Shown: one piece after another, positions 36,069-45,573 of the stretch | Layout: each line of letters begins with the position of its first letter | How positions within the stretch are numbered: position 1 is the stretch's first letter | From: DASYDU01 sp050248495 | Lineage (GTDB): Bacteria > Planctomycetota > Planctomycetia > Pirellulales > Lacipirellulaceae | Length of the DNA stretch: 64,000 bases | Direction: 5' to 3' | Assembly (NCBI GenBank): GCA_050248495.1 | Contig: JBFWSG010000029.1 | Span: 1 to 64,000, forward strand | Notes under the pieces: generated by a model | The model's database searches: none | The model's input: only the letters and a program-made list of their open reading frames with translations | Told to the model about the DNA's origin: nothing | Position numbers and translations under genes: made by a program

Positions 36069-37112
36069 ATGAGAGCAACGCCTTTCTCAGGCCCCCAGAC
36101 GATGCCTGAAACGCCCGATCAATTTGAAAACCTAAGCTGCCCCTACTGTAGCAACCTGCAGCGGGTCGACATTACAACGCTTTCTACCATAGCCTGTGAG
36201 CAATGCGGATGTGTCGCGTCGTTAGGTTCTTGGCGGAATCCGGGCCTCTCCCCTCACCAAGTGACAATAAACGAACACTGTAGTACCGCAAACACGCTTG
36301 ATCTGCATCGACACGTTGTAGCGTATACGTTGACGAAAGAGGGCGAGGGAGTCGGAAGCGGTACGCTCGTTTCCGTAGGGTCTCATTTTCTAGTTGCTAC
36401 GACGCGACACACATTGCCGGAAATGCTCATCGCGGAGGGCGTCGAAAATGCCCAATTGGGAATGGTCCCCAAAAATCGTATTGCTACCGGAGAAAGAACG
36501 CACTGGCTGATCAGGCATATTAGCGATCCCAACTACGACTTGGGCATCATCGAAATTTCGCCGTCTGCGGTAGACGAGCTTGGATTGGATCCGATTGGGA
36601 TTGATCGCGTCCATGACGCCGGTACTGGACATCCGAAATGCATCGCTCGGGCATTCGGGTTTCCTTGGGATTTTAAGAAGGACAACTTCCCCCGGAATGG
36701 CGTCAGAGGGTTTCGAGCTCTGTCGTATGGGACCGAGCCGCTCGATCCACTAGCCTGGGAAAGGTTATATGCCAGCGACTTGGATCCCACGGAAAACGTT
36801 GTGCTGCACTACGACCAAGATGACAACATCGATTGGGACAGTGGCCTCGCACACCCTTCACCGGCGCCACACCCTAATGGCATGAGCGGCGGCGGCTTTT
36901 GGCAGGCAGCAGAGCCGCTTGACGATTCGCAACTATGGACGGTGGGCCGCCTGAATCTCATTGCTGTTCAGACGGGGTGGTACAAAAGATCCGGTCAGTC
37001 TTTCTTGCGCGGAATTCAAATTATTTACTGGCTCCATCTCGTTAGCTCAAATTATCCCGCCCTGAGAGACGAACTCGAAAATGCATTCCCGCGGCTCAAG
37101 ACATTGCAATAG
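36069..37112 (+). CDS. Zinc-ribbon plus trypsin-like serine protease-fold protein
   Basis: 347 aa, starting at ATG 36069 or ATG 36102. The N-terminal zinc ribbon is C24-x2-C27 and C43-x2-C46 (CPYC...CEQC). A trypsin-like domain follows: GVGSGTLVSVGSHFLVATTRH with candidate H114, NYDLGIIEIS with D157, and PNGMSGGGFW with S273. All three catalytic positions are present, though the histidine context (TTRH rather than TAAH) is divergent. There is no signal peptide, so it is cytoplasmic. It lies in the segment bounded by tRNA-Lys pieces, with composition less G/C-rich than its flanks, suggesting transfer. The role is unknown; a regulatory or defence protease is possible. Confidence 0.68.
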   Translation: MRATPFSGPQTMPETPDQFENLSCPYCSNLQRVDITTLSTIACEQCGCVASLGSWRNPGLSPHQVTINEHCSTANTLDLHRHVVAYTLTKEGEGVGSGTLVSVGSHFLVATTRHTLPEMLIAEGVENAQLGMVPKNRIATGERTHWLIRHISDPNYDLGIIEISPSAVDELGLDPIGIDRVHDAGTGHPKCIARAFGFPWDFKKDNFPRNGVRGFRALSYGTEPLDPLAWERLYASDLDPTENVVLHYDQDDNIDWDSGLAHPSPAPHPNGMSGGGFWQAAEPLDDSQLWTVGRLNLIAVQTGWYKRSGQSFLRGIQIIYWLHLVSSNYPALRDELENAFPRLKTLQ

Positions 37113-37571
37113 CCTGTGTGTCGCTTCTCGTGTGGTAGTAAGCCACCGCGGAAATACTCGAAAGAGAGCAGCCGCAGCGAGCACGTCCGCCTGACGATCC
37201 GATGCGTGCCTTTGGAAAACCATCAGGCTGAGCAAATCGCTCTAGACATGGTTCTAGGAACCACTGCACGTAAACCGCTCCCCGGTAACTCTTCGACCAC
37301 CGCATCTTAGCTAAAGCATGCACGCAGGCTGCTCGGCCTGACTGTCCGATTAGTCACATTGAATTGCCACTCCTAGCTTTTCGGGTTCTTAAGAAGCCCA
37401 GTCAGCGCAACTGCCGACGCCGCTAATTCGCCAAACATTCGCCGAATATTCAAGAGCGGCAGAATTCCGCCAACGCGACGCCCGCATATTGATTTCCATT
37501 TTTACCTGCTGCAATAATTCTCTTCCTTGCTGCATCTCCTGCGACCGACAGCCCGGTATGAAGAGGGTCAC
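37113..37571. other. Intergenic region without recognisable features
   Basis: About 460 bases. No gene or RNA was recognised. The end (gaagagggtcac) provides a ribosome site for the next gene's GTG start. Confidence 0.4.
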
Positions 37572-38537
37572 GTGATACGTCGAATATTTCACAAGTTCAA
37601 TCTCGTTGCAGTTGCGACCGTCAGTCTAAGCCTGCTTGCCAACGTATCGCTGGCAACTTGGGGATTCTTTGAAGGCATGGACGGAGCCTTCTCGCACGAA
37701 TGGAACTCTTCGCCAGGTTTTCCCAATGTCGAGGGCGTGACTTTTGGCGGCCCGCCTTCGACTGAATTTGAGACACTGGGATCGGATCAGATTTTGCGAA
37801 TGCGAACAACGCAGACAGCGCTGCAACGTCGCGGACTCGTTGGCTCGAGTTTGTTTGACTTGAACGTCGGAATCGTCGAAGCCAGGATTAACACGCTATC
37901 GCAGGCAAGCGGTCCCATCGACGGCCTATTTGATCTTTGGCTAATGAATGCGGATGATCGGTCGAAGTATGTCCGGGTGGACCTTTTCAATGCGTTCGGA
38001 ACGGTGCACCTTGTCAGGTGGAGTAGCTCGATCGATGGTGGCGGTGAAATAGTTCCTCCATGGGAGAACAACACATACTATCGCGTTCAAATCATTGCTG
38101 GGCCAAACGACAATCTCGAGGTTAGACTCAAGTCTGACGATTTGACGACGACCCTAGCCTCGCATGTATTCAACCACGCTCTAAGCGATCTTGGCACAAC
38201 GTTTCAAATCGGGTTCGCTCAACTGATGGGCGTACCTCAGGGAGCGGGAATAAATGACGTGGCAGTCGACTATGTGGCCGCTTCGTTGCTCGGAGACTAC
38301 AACGTCAACGGCGTCGTCGACGCCGCCGACTACACCGTCTGGCGCGACAATGTTGGGCTGGAAGTACTTCCCAATCGCAATCCTGAAATCCAAGACGAGG
38401 TAGGACAAGAAGACTTCGACTTCTGGAAATCGCACTTTACTGACAGCCCCGGCGTAGCAGCGCTCGTGCCCGAGCCAGCCACGTTTCTATTTGCACCAAT
38501 GGCTGGAGCTTGGCTACTTGCCACCCGCCGCCGCTAG
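37572..38537 (+). CDS. PEP-CTERM secreted protein with dockerin-like domain
   Basis: About 321 aa from the GTG at 37572 with GAGG upstream. The signal peptide is NLVAVATVSLSLLANVSLA. A beta-sandwich region (about 30-220; LRMRTTQTALQRRGLVGSSLFDLN..., FNHALSDLGTTFQIGF) looks like a concanavalin/laminin-G-like fold. A dockerin-like loop follows (GDYNVNGVVDAADYTVWRDN); its second loop is degenerate (NPEIQDEVGQEDFDFW). The tail is VPEPATFLFAP...WLLATRRR, a complete PEP-CTERM signal. The strong hairpin at 38686 probably ends this transcript. Confidence 0.85.
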   Translation: MIRRIFHKFNLVAVATVSLSLLANVSLATWGFFEGMDGAFSHEWNSSPGFPNVEGVTFGGPPSTEFETLGSDQILRMRTTQTALQRRGLVGSSLFDLNVGIVEARINTLSQASGPIDGLFDLWLMNADDRSKYVRVDLFNAFGTVHLVRWSSSIDGGGEIVPPWENNTYYRVQIIAGPNDNLEVRLKSDDLTTTLASHVFNHALSDLGTTFQIGFAQLMGVPQGAGINDVAVDYVAASLLGDYNVNGVVDAADYTVWRDNVGLEVLPNRNPEIQDEVGQEDFDFWKSHFTDSPGVAALVPEPATFLFAPMAGAWLLATRRR

Positions 38538-38685
38538 ACCGACCGCTCTCGCTTTCCCGGAGCATTCCTACAGCACTGGCGGTTCTTGTGCGGCGTCCGC
38601 GAGGAGTCTTTCGTGGGTTTCGCAGGTCGATCGGCGCCTGTAGAATTGCTTATCGCATTACGTTGGGACGAGTGGGGTGGTGTGA

Positions 38686-38720
38686 GAAACCCGCCGCCTT
38701 CACTCGGCGGGTTTCCCTTT
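38686..38720 (+). terminator. Strong terminator hairpin
   Basis: GAAACCCGCCG (38686-38696) and CGGCGGGTTTC (38705-38715) form an 11-bp perfect stem with an 8-nt loop, followed by CCTTT. It lies between the PEP-CTERM gene and tRNA-Lys. Confidence 0.7.
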
Positions 38721-38812
38721 GGCAATTCATTTTGCGGTTGTCGTAGCGGTTGTCGGGCCAGTTTAGCCAGCACCGAAGAAAACGCAAAATGCGCTGTAAT
38801 TTGCAGAGTTTT

Positions 38813-38885
<73 letters not shown>

Positions 38886-38981
38886 TTAGATTTCCCCGCA
38901 ATTCCCCGAACTGTTGCCTGGCAATTGCACGGCGCCACGCTTTTATTGCGTAGGCCGGTGTTCCGCAGGTAAAAGAGCTTG

Positions 38982-39323
38982 ATGGCGAAATACCTGATCT
39001 CATTTCCCAGCACAGCGATGGTCGTGCCCGACGGCGAATTGGAGGCGGTTGGTCGCGACGCGCACGCGGTAATCGAAGAAGCAAAGGCCGCCGGAGTCTA
39101 CGTCTACGCGGGCGGTATCGACGAAGCGGTCCCGCCGGTGCTCGTCTCGGCCGATGGCACGTTCTCCGCGGGCGGATACTCTTGGGCGCCTCCGCTCAAT
39201 GGCGGCTTCACGGTGCTCGAACTACCCTCGCGCGATGAGGCGATCGCGTGGGCCGCGCGGATCGCGCAGGCCTGCCGCTGCGACCAAGAGCTACGAGTGT
39301 TCGGGCTCGATCCCGCTACTTAG
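38982..39323 (+). CDS. YCII/DGPF-domain-like small protein
   Basis: 113 aa from the ATG at 38982. The pattern KYLISFPSTAMVVPDGELEAVGRDAHAVIEEAKAAGVYVYAGG, then GGFTVLELPSRDEAIAWAARIAQAC, matches the ferredoxin-like YCII-related fold (strand, helix, DGPF-like turn, E-L-PS-DEA-AWA). Such proteins are small cytoplasmic dimers of uncertain role. It lies between the intact tRNA-Lys and its 3' remnant. Confidence 0.8.
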   Translation: MAKYLISFPSTAMVVPDGELEAVGRDAHAVIEEAKAAGVYVYAGGIDEAVPPVLVSADGTFSAGGYSWAPPLNGGFTVLELPSRDEAIAWAARIAQACRCDQELRVFGLDPAT

Positions 39324-39500
39324 GGTCGATGGTTCTTCCATCTCAAGTTTCCGCGTAACAGCCGACTTTCGCTGCTCGGCCGTGAGTCACGGTCCGGCGT
39401 CCATCGTACGTGGGCCCATAAAATGTGGCTCGGCCGCTCGGATGAAACCTTGGACATTGTGCAGCTAAAGAAGTTACGTCACTGCGCTCGGGGACACTTT

Positions 39501-39531
39501 ATCCGTAGGTCGTGGGTTCGAATCTCGCCGG
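39501..39531 (+). pseudogene. 3' half of a tRNA-Lys gene
   Basis: atccgtaggtcgtgggttcg and four further bases match tRNA-Lys exactly from the anticodon loop through the T arm, then one T for C difference before cgccgg. The D arm and 5' acceptor are missing upstream, and the 3' acceptor is altered (gacgt). Confidence 0.88.
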
Positions 39532-39745
39532 ACGTCTTTTTCTAGGAAGTTTTGACTCCGCTGACTGCCGACTCGCGCAGGCGTTTTGCGCTTTGCTATA
39601 CTGCTGTGCCTCACGTTCGCAGTCGACCAACGCTGCGCGTCGATATGCAGGCCGGCTGCGCTAACGACTTGTTCGGCCGGTCGGACGTGGACAGAAATAG
39701 CCAATCTAACACTGCCTGGAAAGATTCTTTCTCTGGTGCCGCACC

Positions 39746-42700
39746 ATGCGAGGCGATGAATTCGGGGTCGACCCTTCGATTCAGTTGATCCCGGTCGAGG
39801 GGCCGACGGCGCGGCCGCGGGGGCGTGGCCGGTTGTTGGCGTTGGTGCTCATCGCGCCGGCGATTCTGCTGAGCCTGGCGGTGGTGCTGGTGCTGTTTGT
39901 CAAAGTGGCGCGGGTGCTGCGCGATCCGGGCGCCGGGAAAACGGTGACTGGCTATCAAGATCCGGCGGCGGAGCGGGCGGATACCGCGGCGGTGTTTGGC
40001 CGGTTCGATGCCGCCCAAGCGCGGCGGGCCCAGCGGTCGCCGGAGGAGCAGCGGGAACGTGACGCGATCGAGGAATTGTTTCGCCAGGTGGCAGAGTCGT
40101 CGAAAGCAAAAGATGACACTGCGTTCCGCCAGCTCGTGGATTTCGACCGTCTGCTGAAGCGGATCGAGCTTACGGGCAGCATGAACGGGTGGTCGACGAT
40201 CGACAAGCGATTTCTGCGGACCGAGCTGAAGAATTCGGCCGATGCGGAACCGGATTGGGCCCGCCTGGTGGTGGCGGGCGTCGTTACGCCGGGCGATGAC
40301 CGCGATTCGCGGATCGTTTACGCCTACGGTTGGAACGAGACGGAGACCGAACAGAGCGAGAATCGCTTCTGGATCGCGCGGGAGGGTGACGCGTGGAAGA
40401 TTTACGATTGGGAGCGGCTGGATTTGGGACTGCCCGAGTCGCAGGAATGGGGCGTGTACTGCAAGTATGCTCAGACCCCGGTGATGGAAAACTACCATCG
40501 CTGGGCCGAGCTGGTGAGCGAGGCGGACGCGGAGTCGAACCAAGGCAACCAGGAATCGGCCAAGGAAAAGCTGCGGCGCGCGGAGGCGGAGACGGTGCCG
40601 CCCGAGCTGGCGGACTATCACTGGCTGCTCACCGGTTATCGCTGGGCGGGCATGGGCGAGCACGCGGAAGCCGACCGCTGCTATCGGAACATCCAGCAGC
40701 CGGATGAATCGCCGGGCGCGTATTTCAGCCTGATGCGCAGCAAACAGTGGACGAGTCCGCAAGAGGCGCTGCAACACGCCGAGCAGTATGAAGCAGTGAA
40801 CGGGCCAAGCCCCGACTTGCTGGAGATCAAGGCCGGAATGCTCCAGCGGCTGGGCCGCGATGCCGAGGCGCAGGACGAGTGGAAGAAGCTGTTGGCGATC
40901 GAGCCGGACGACGAGACGGCGCTCACGGAATTTTATTTGGCACTCGCACCGGAAAACAAATCGGCGTTTGAGGCGCAGCTCGAGCGGCTCGAGGATCCGG
41001 CGGCGGCAGCGGCCAGCATCGCCAGCCGGGTCGGCTACCGCAAGTATCACGATCTCGTGTGGCTGGTGGATTATCTTGAGCGCACTGCGCCGGGCAAACC
41101 TGGCACCAAATACGTGAGCGGCTTCGCCAAGCAACTCAACGGCGAACACGACGCGGCGGCTGCGCTATTCCGTGAAGCCTACGAGGCCGAAGGCGACGAG
41201 GACAAGCGCGACGGTTACCGCACGAGTCTTTTGGAAGCGATGATCGCCGACGGCCGGGTAATCGAGGCGATCCATGAGCTGGCCGACTCGAAGCCGACGT
41301 TCGAGTCGCTCGCCTATCAGATGGATGAGGGCGAGGTCGCGCTCACGAAGGAAGAAGAACGCCAGATCATTGAATTGTACGCGGCGCGCTTTCCAGAAAG
41401 TCTGGATGCGGTTTCGCGCGTAGCCAGTTTGGCGATTGACGACAAGCGGTACGAAGACGCGGTGCGGGTGCTGCGACCGGCACTGGCCAGGATGCCTGCG
41501 GCCGAGGAAGAGACCGAGGCAACCGACAGCGCGGGCGCGGACAAAGAAGACGACGACGAGAACAAAGCCTATCGTTCCTCGTTGCAGAACCTGCTGGCCG
41601 ACGCGCTGTGGAAATCGGGACAGCACCGCGCGGCCTACGAAAGCGCGGAAGATCGCAAGCAGACCTTTGCCTACCTGGCGCGACTTGCGGTCGTGGAGAA
41701 GCGTTGGGACGATGCCCGAGAGCTGGTGGCATTGCACCAGGCAAATGGGGCCGATGATCCGGAACTCCGCAGCCTCGAGGGAGAATTGCTGGCCAACGAG
41801 GGGCGTTGGGACGAGGCGATTGGAAAGTTCGAAGAGGCGTTCAAGACGACGCCGGAAGNNNNNNNNNNNNNNNNNNNNNNNNNNNNNNNNNNNNNNNNNN
41901 NNNNNNNNNNNNNNNNNNNNNNNNNNNNNNNNNNNNNNNNNNNNNNNNNNNNNNNNNNTTGCACCAGGCAAATGGGGCCGATGATCCGGAACTCCGCAGC
42001 CTCGAGGGAGAATTGCTGGCCAACGAGGGGCGTTGGGACGAGGCGATTGGAAAGTTCGAAGAGGCGTTCAAGACGACGCCGGAAGACAAGCGTTGGCTGA
42101 TTCAGTATCGGCTGCCCCAGTCGTATCTCGATGCGGGCAAGTGGGCGGACTACTACGCGGCGCGGGAGGAACCGCGAGAGGCGTTTGAAACACTCGGCGA
42201 TCGATTCATCGAGAATGAGGACTGGAAAGCGCTGGCGGAGCTGGTGGCATTGCACCGCACTCACGCGGCCGACGATCCTCGAATTACGAAATACGAGGCC
42301 GAATTGGCCTGGGAACGCCAGGAATACGAGGAGTACGTCCGCCGCGCTGCGGAATTGCTGGCATGTACCGACGAGAACGTTGTGGCGTCTTACGAACGGC
42401 CGGCGATCGAGCACCGCCGGATACGAGCGCTGTTGCGGAGCGGGCGGCGCAACGAGGCGGAAGAGCTGGCCCGGGAGAAGCAGCGCAAAGAGAACGACGC
42501 GGCGCTATTGGCGATCGTGATGGCGGCGGCGGGTGACCTGGTCGGCGCCGAGCGGCTGGCGCGCGAGGCGTCGGAGTCGGACGAGAGCGCGTCGAGTTTT
42601 TACACGGACGACGAAGTGGGCCATTTGTTTTTGGGGCCGCAGTTTGCGGACTTGCAAGAAGAGTTTCCCGTCCAGCTGCCCTATCGAGCGTCGACGACGT

Positions 42701-43509
42701 TCGCAGTATTTGTGTCCGCCGAGGACTGGCCGCTGGAGTCGGCCGAGGTGGAACGGGCGGGTCGCGAGTTAGGCTTTGCGCCCCTTTTCCCTGCCGCGCC
42801 GGTGTCCGCGATTGGACCCAACGTCGAGCGGGCGTTTGCCCTGCGGTGCGACGGCGGCAGCGTGTGGGTGGCGGTGGGAAAGGGAAAGTTCGACGCGAGT
42901 TGGCTGGCGGACGCCGATCAAGGGGCAATTGCGGCGGGCGTCAACAACAGCGACGCCTGGCTGGCGGTCGGCGCGGCGGCGTGGACGGATGCGGGTCGCG
43001 AGAAGATCGATCCCTTGGCGCGGCGGCTGGCGGTTCGACTGGCCGCGGGTCGAAATGCGATCGTGTGCGCGGCGGCGAAGAATTATTGGGAGTCCTTCCG
43101 AGCTTACGAGCCGTCGCCCGAGCTGCTAGAGGCCTGGCAATCGACGGGAAACTTGCGCCCGTTCAGGTACGATGCAGTTTCGCTCGCGGCGGACGTTGAG
43201 GAGAACAACGTGGCGGCCGACCGGAAGTTCTCGCGGTCGCTGCACGAGGCTGTGCGCGCCTTCGAGGCCGACCCGAATCGGCGGTTCGAGGTGTGGGCCA
43301 ACGTCTCTCGGCGGCCGGCGCTTGATCCGCTGCGGCTGCGGGTCCGCGCGGTGCGGCGTAAGTACGGCAGCCTGGAATTCGACGGCACGCTGGAGAGTCA
43401 ATCGAGCTTGATTTCCGAGCTGAAGCCGGGCCTGTCGATGCGGCTGCAAGAGTTTGAACTCGGGGCGTGGCGGCTCGACGCGGCCGATCCGGTCTATCGT
43501 CAACCTTAA
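39746..43509 (+). CDS. Large membrane-anchored TPR protein (interrupted by an assembly gap)
   Basis: Shown as one gene. The frame before the gap (39746 on) and after it (to 43509) differ by exactly the 227 bases (100 N plus one 127-bp copy) to be removed. Collapsing them gives 1178 aa without a frameshift. A transmembrane segment near 30-52 (LLALVLIAPAILLSLAVVLVLFV) is followed by many helical pairs of TPR type (YHWLLTGYRWAGMGEHAEADRCYRNI, GEWLANEGRWDEA-like units) and a C-terminal globular part. TPRs usually scaffold protein contacts. It precedes the ubiquitin-like gene, but a promoter candidate at 43545 separates them, so membership of the system is only suggested. Confidence 0.85.
41732..41858. 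repeat. 127-bp assembly-end duplicate, left copy
   Basis: Identical to 41959-42085. It is the same length as the duplicate at the first gap, and it lies inside the TPR gene. Confidence 0.9.
41859..41958. other. Assembly gap of 100 N
   Basis: Exactly 100 N with identical 127-bp flanks. The frame shift across it is explained by removing 227 bases. Confidence 0.97.
41959..42085. repeat. 127-bp assembly-end duplicate, right copy
   Basis: Second copy of the TPR-gene segment. Keeping only one copy makes the reading frame continuous. Confidence 0.9.
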
Positions 43510-43544
43510 TCGATTCGACCGATCTCCCTTTTTCTAATGGGGGC

Positions 43545-43553
43545 TGTTATACT
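43545..43553 (+). promoter_or_regulatory. Candidate extended -10 promoter of the ubiquitin-like cluster
   Basis: TGTTATACT is a TGn extended -10 with TATACT at 43548-43553, 36 nt after the TPR stop and 93 nt before the ATG of the ubiquitin-like gene. No good -35 was seen, as is common for extended -10 promoters. Confidence 0.5.
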
Positions 43554-43646
43554 CGCCCCAGTTGGCTGGCATACCGGTCCGCCATGGCGGTGGTGCGCGC
43601 TGGTCGGCCCCAGATCGAAAAGCGACTTCTAAAAAATCGGCGCTCG

Positions 43647-43928
43647 ATGGACGACATCAAGATCGAAGTTTGGGACGCGACCGGCAACAAGCGGCAGCTG
43701 GTCGAAGTGCCGGCCGATGCCGAGGTAAATCGTCTGATCGCAGTGTTGATCGAGCGGCTCAATCTGCCACGGCACAGCCCGGACGGCCAGATGATGAGCT
43801 ACAAGTTTCATCACAAGAGCTCAGGGCGACAGCTGTTGGATACGGAAACTCTGGCCGCGGCAAAGGTGGAAAACGGCGACGTGCTGCGGCTGCAACCGGA
43901 GATTACGGCGGGAAGCATTCGAGGCTGA
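43647..43928 (+). CDS. YukD/EsaB-like ubiquitin-fold modifier
   Basis: 93 aa from the ATG at 43647; an upstream in-frame ATG at 43584 adds a non-conserved basic leader. The pattern IKIEVWDATGNKRQLVEVPAD, then AEVNRLIAVLIERLNLP, then YKFHHKSSGRQLLDTETLAAAKVENGDVLRLQPE is the beta-grasp succession of ubiquitin-like YukD proteins (ubiquitin: ...GKQLEDGRTLSDYNIQ...STLHLVLR). The C-terminus is GSIRG, ending in a single Gly rather than GG. It is the first gene of a cluster with E1, E2, RING-like and JAMM genes, so it is the likely modifier. Without that context, a type VII secretion EsaB-like role would be the alternative; no ESX genes are present. Confidence 0.8.
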   Translation: MDDIKIEVWDATGNKRQLVEVPADAEVNRLIAVLIERLNLPRHSPDGQMMSYKFHHKSSGRQLLDTETLAAAKVENGDVLRLQPEITAGSIRG

Positions 43929-43932
43929 ATTC

Positions 43933-44349
43933 ATGTCGGCACCTGCGGCGACGCCCCAAGACAGCAAGGCTTGTCCAATCTGCGGCGAGCAGATCCTGGC
44001 GGTGGCCCGCAAATGCCGCTATTGCGGCGAATATTTGGACCCTACCGCGCGGCCGAGCGCGCCGCCGCCGAGCGCGGTGGACCGGATGATGCTGCCGGTG
44101 GGCCGGCCTGCAACGGCGATCGCTGCCGGCTATTTGGCGTTGTTCTCGATCTTGCCGATAGTCGGATTGGTGCCCGGGATTGCCGCCATGATTTGCGGAT
44201 TCCTGGCGCTGAAATCGATTCGAAATGATCCAGCGTTGTCTGGGAAGGGGCGGGCGTGGTTTGGAATTATTATGGGCGGAGTGACCACGCTGCTGACTCT
44301 CGTGTTGTTCGCAATTGCATTCGTGGGCGCGATGATGGAAAAAAGTTAG
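43933..44349 (+). CDS. Zinc-ribbon membrane protein (DUF4190-like)
   Basis: 138 aa, starting 4 nt after the modifier gene. The N-terminal zinc ribbon reads CPICGEQ...CRYCGE. Two transmembrane segments (about 58-85 and 110-135) carry a DUF4190-like pattern (GLVPGIAAMICGFLALKSI, GRAWFGIIMGGVTTLLTLV). The same CPxCGE-x-I-x(5)-C[RK][YF]CGE ribbon recurs in three later proteins of the cluster, suggesting a shared partner. Function unknown. Confidence 0.82.
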   Translation: MSAPAATPQDSKACPICGEQILAVARKCRYCGEYLDPTARPSAPPPSAVDRMMLPVGRPATAIAAGYLALFSILPIVGLVPGIAAMICGFLALKSIRNDPALSGKGRAWFGIIMGGVTTLLTLVLFAIAFVGAMMEKS

Positions 44350-44367
44350 CACGCACGGCGAGGGTTC

Positions 44368-45573
44368 ATGGGCGAAGCGATTCACATCGACCTGGATGAC
44401 GTCGGCGAGGCCGGCGACCGCTTCGCCCGCTTCCGCTTGATCGGCTGGTGGGACCAGGCGCGTTTGAGCGCGGCCCGGGTGTTGGTGATCGGCGCGGGGG
44501 CGCTGGGCAATGAGATCGTGAAGAATCTCGCGCTGTTGGGCGTGGGGCAGGTGCTGGTGGCCGACCGAGATCGGATCGAGCTCTCGAACCTGTCGCGGTC
44601 GGTGTTGTTTCGCGCGGCAGACTGCGGAAAGAGCAAGGCGGCGGTCGCCTGTCTACGGGCGCGCGAATTGTTCCCCGGCATGCGGCTGCAAAGCTTCGAC
44701 GGTAACATCGTCTACGACTTGGGACTCGGGGCGTACCGCTGGGCCGATGTGATCCTGGGCGGGCTCGACAACCGCGAGGCGCGGGTCGCCATCAATCAGT
44801 CGGCGGCAAAGGTCGGCAAGGCCTGGATCGACGGCGCGATCGAGCGGCTCGACGGCGTGGCCCGCGTGTTCGATCCGGCCACCGGTCCGTGCTACGAATG
44901 CACGATGAGCGAGGTGGACTGGAAGATGCTCGAAGCGCGGCGGAGCTGCGCGCTGTTGTCGCGGGACGAGATGGAGCAAGGCAAAGTGCCGACGACGCCG
45001 ACGACGTCGTCCGTGATCGCGGGGATCGAGGTGCAGGAAGCGGTCAAAATGCTGCACGGCCTCGACGCGCTTTCCGGGCAGGGATTCGTGTTCGACGGCA
45101 CATCCCACCAGAGCTACGTCGTCACCTATTCGCGGCTCGACGACTGCCCGAGCCACGACGCGATCGAGTCGATCGTCGAGCTGCCGGAGCGGGCGGCGAG
45201 TTTCACGGCGGGGGAACTCCTGGAGCGGGCGCGGGCCGACTTGGGACCGTCGGCCGTCATAGAATTCAATCATGACCTGCTGGAATCGCTCACGTGCATG
45301 TCGTGCAACAGGACGTATCCGCTGTTGGCGTCGCTGGGAAAAGTGACGCAGTCGCAGGGCACGTGCTCGAAGTGTGGCGAATCTTGCACGCCGAATCTGT
45401 ATCACACGCTCGGCGCCGATTCGCCGCTTCTAGGGCGGACGCTCGCCGAGCTGGGCGTGCCGGCGTGGGACATCGTCGTCGGACGGACGGGGACGACGCA
45501 AGTGGGCTATGAGCTCGCCGGCGATCGGGCCAGCGTGCTGGGCTGTCTGGCCAGCGGGGAGGAAGCGCGATGA
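44368..45573 (+). CDS. E1-like ThiF/MoeB/HesA adenylyltransferase with C-terminal zinc module
   Basis: 401 aa. The nucleotide site has GAGALG at 42-47, D66, N74 and R77 (VADRDRIELSNLSRS), K90 and D134-N135 (LDNRE). Zinc ligands C175 and C178 are in GPCYEC. C194 in RRSCAL sits where ThiF has its reactive Cys, and VPTTPTTSSVIAGIEVQEAVKML closes the adenylation domain. About 170 further residues hold a second CxxC pair (CMSC...CSKC) and a small C-terminal domain that could be a UFD-like E2 docking unit (inference). It should adenylate the C-terminus of the neighbouring modifier. The stop overlaps the JAMM gene start by 4 nt. Confidence 0.93.
   Translation: MGEAIHIDLDDVGEAGDRFARFRLIGWWDQARLSAARVLVIGAGALGNEIVKNLALLGVGQVLVADRDRIELSNLSRSVLFRAADCGKSKAAVACLRARELFPGMRLQSFDGNIVYDLGLGAYRWADVILGGLDNREARVAINQSAAKVGKAWIDGAIERLDGVARVFDPATGPCYECTMSEVDWKMLEARRSCALLSRDEMEQGKVPTTPTTSSVIAGIEVQEAVKMLHGLDALSGQGFVFDGTSHQSYVVTYSRLDDCPSHDAIESIVELPERAASFTAGELLERARADLGPSAVIEFNHDLLESLTCMSCNRTYPLLASLGKVTQSQGTCSKCGESCTPNLYHTLGADSPLLGRTLAELGVPAWDIVVGRTGTTQVGYELAGDRASVLGCLASGEEAR

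Noticed and set aside
35779..36072. Possible 97-aa gene after the tRNA-Lys 5' half
   Set aside because: No start signal, no recognised family, and it covers the palindrome and upstream region of the protease-like gene.
41806..42100. Frameshift or tandem duplication in the TPR gene
   Set aside because: Removing the 100 N and one identical 127-bp copy restores one frame, so this is an assembly artefact.
43647..43928. EsaB/YukD of a type VII secretion system
   Set aside because: No EssC-like ATPase, WXG100 or EsaA genes are nearby, while E1, E2 and JAMM genes are.
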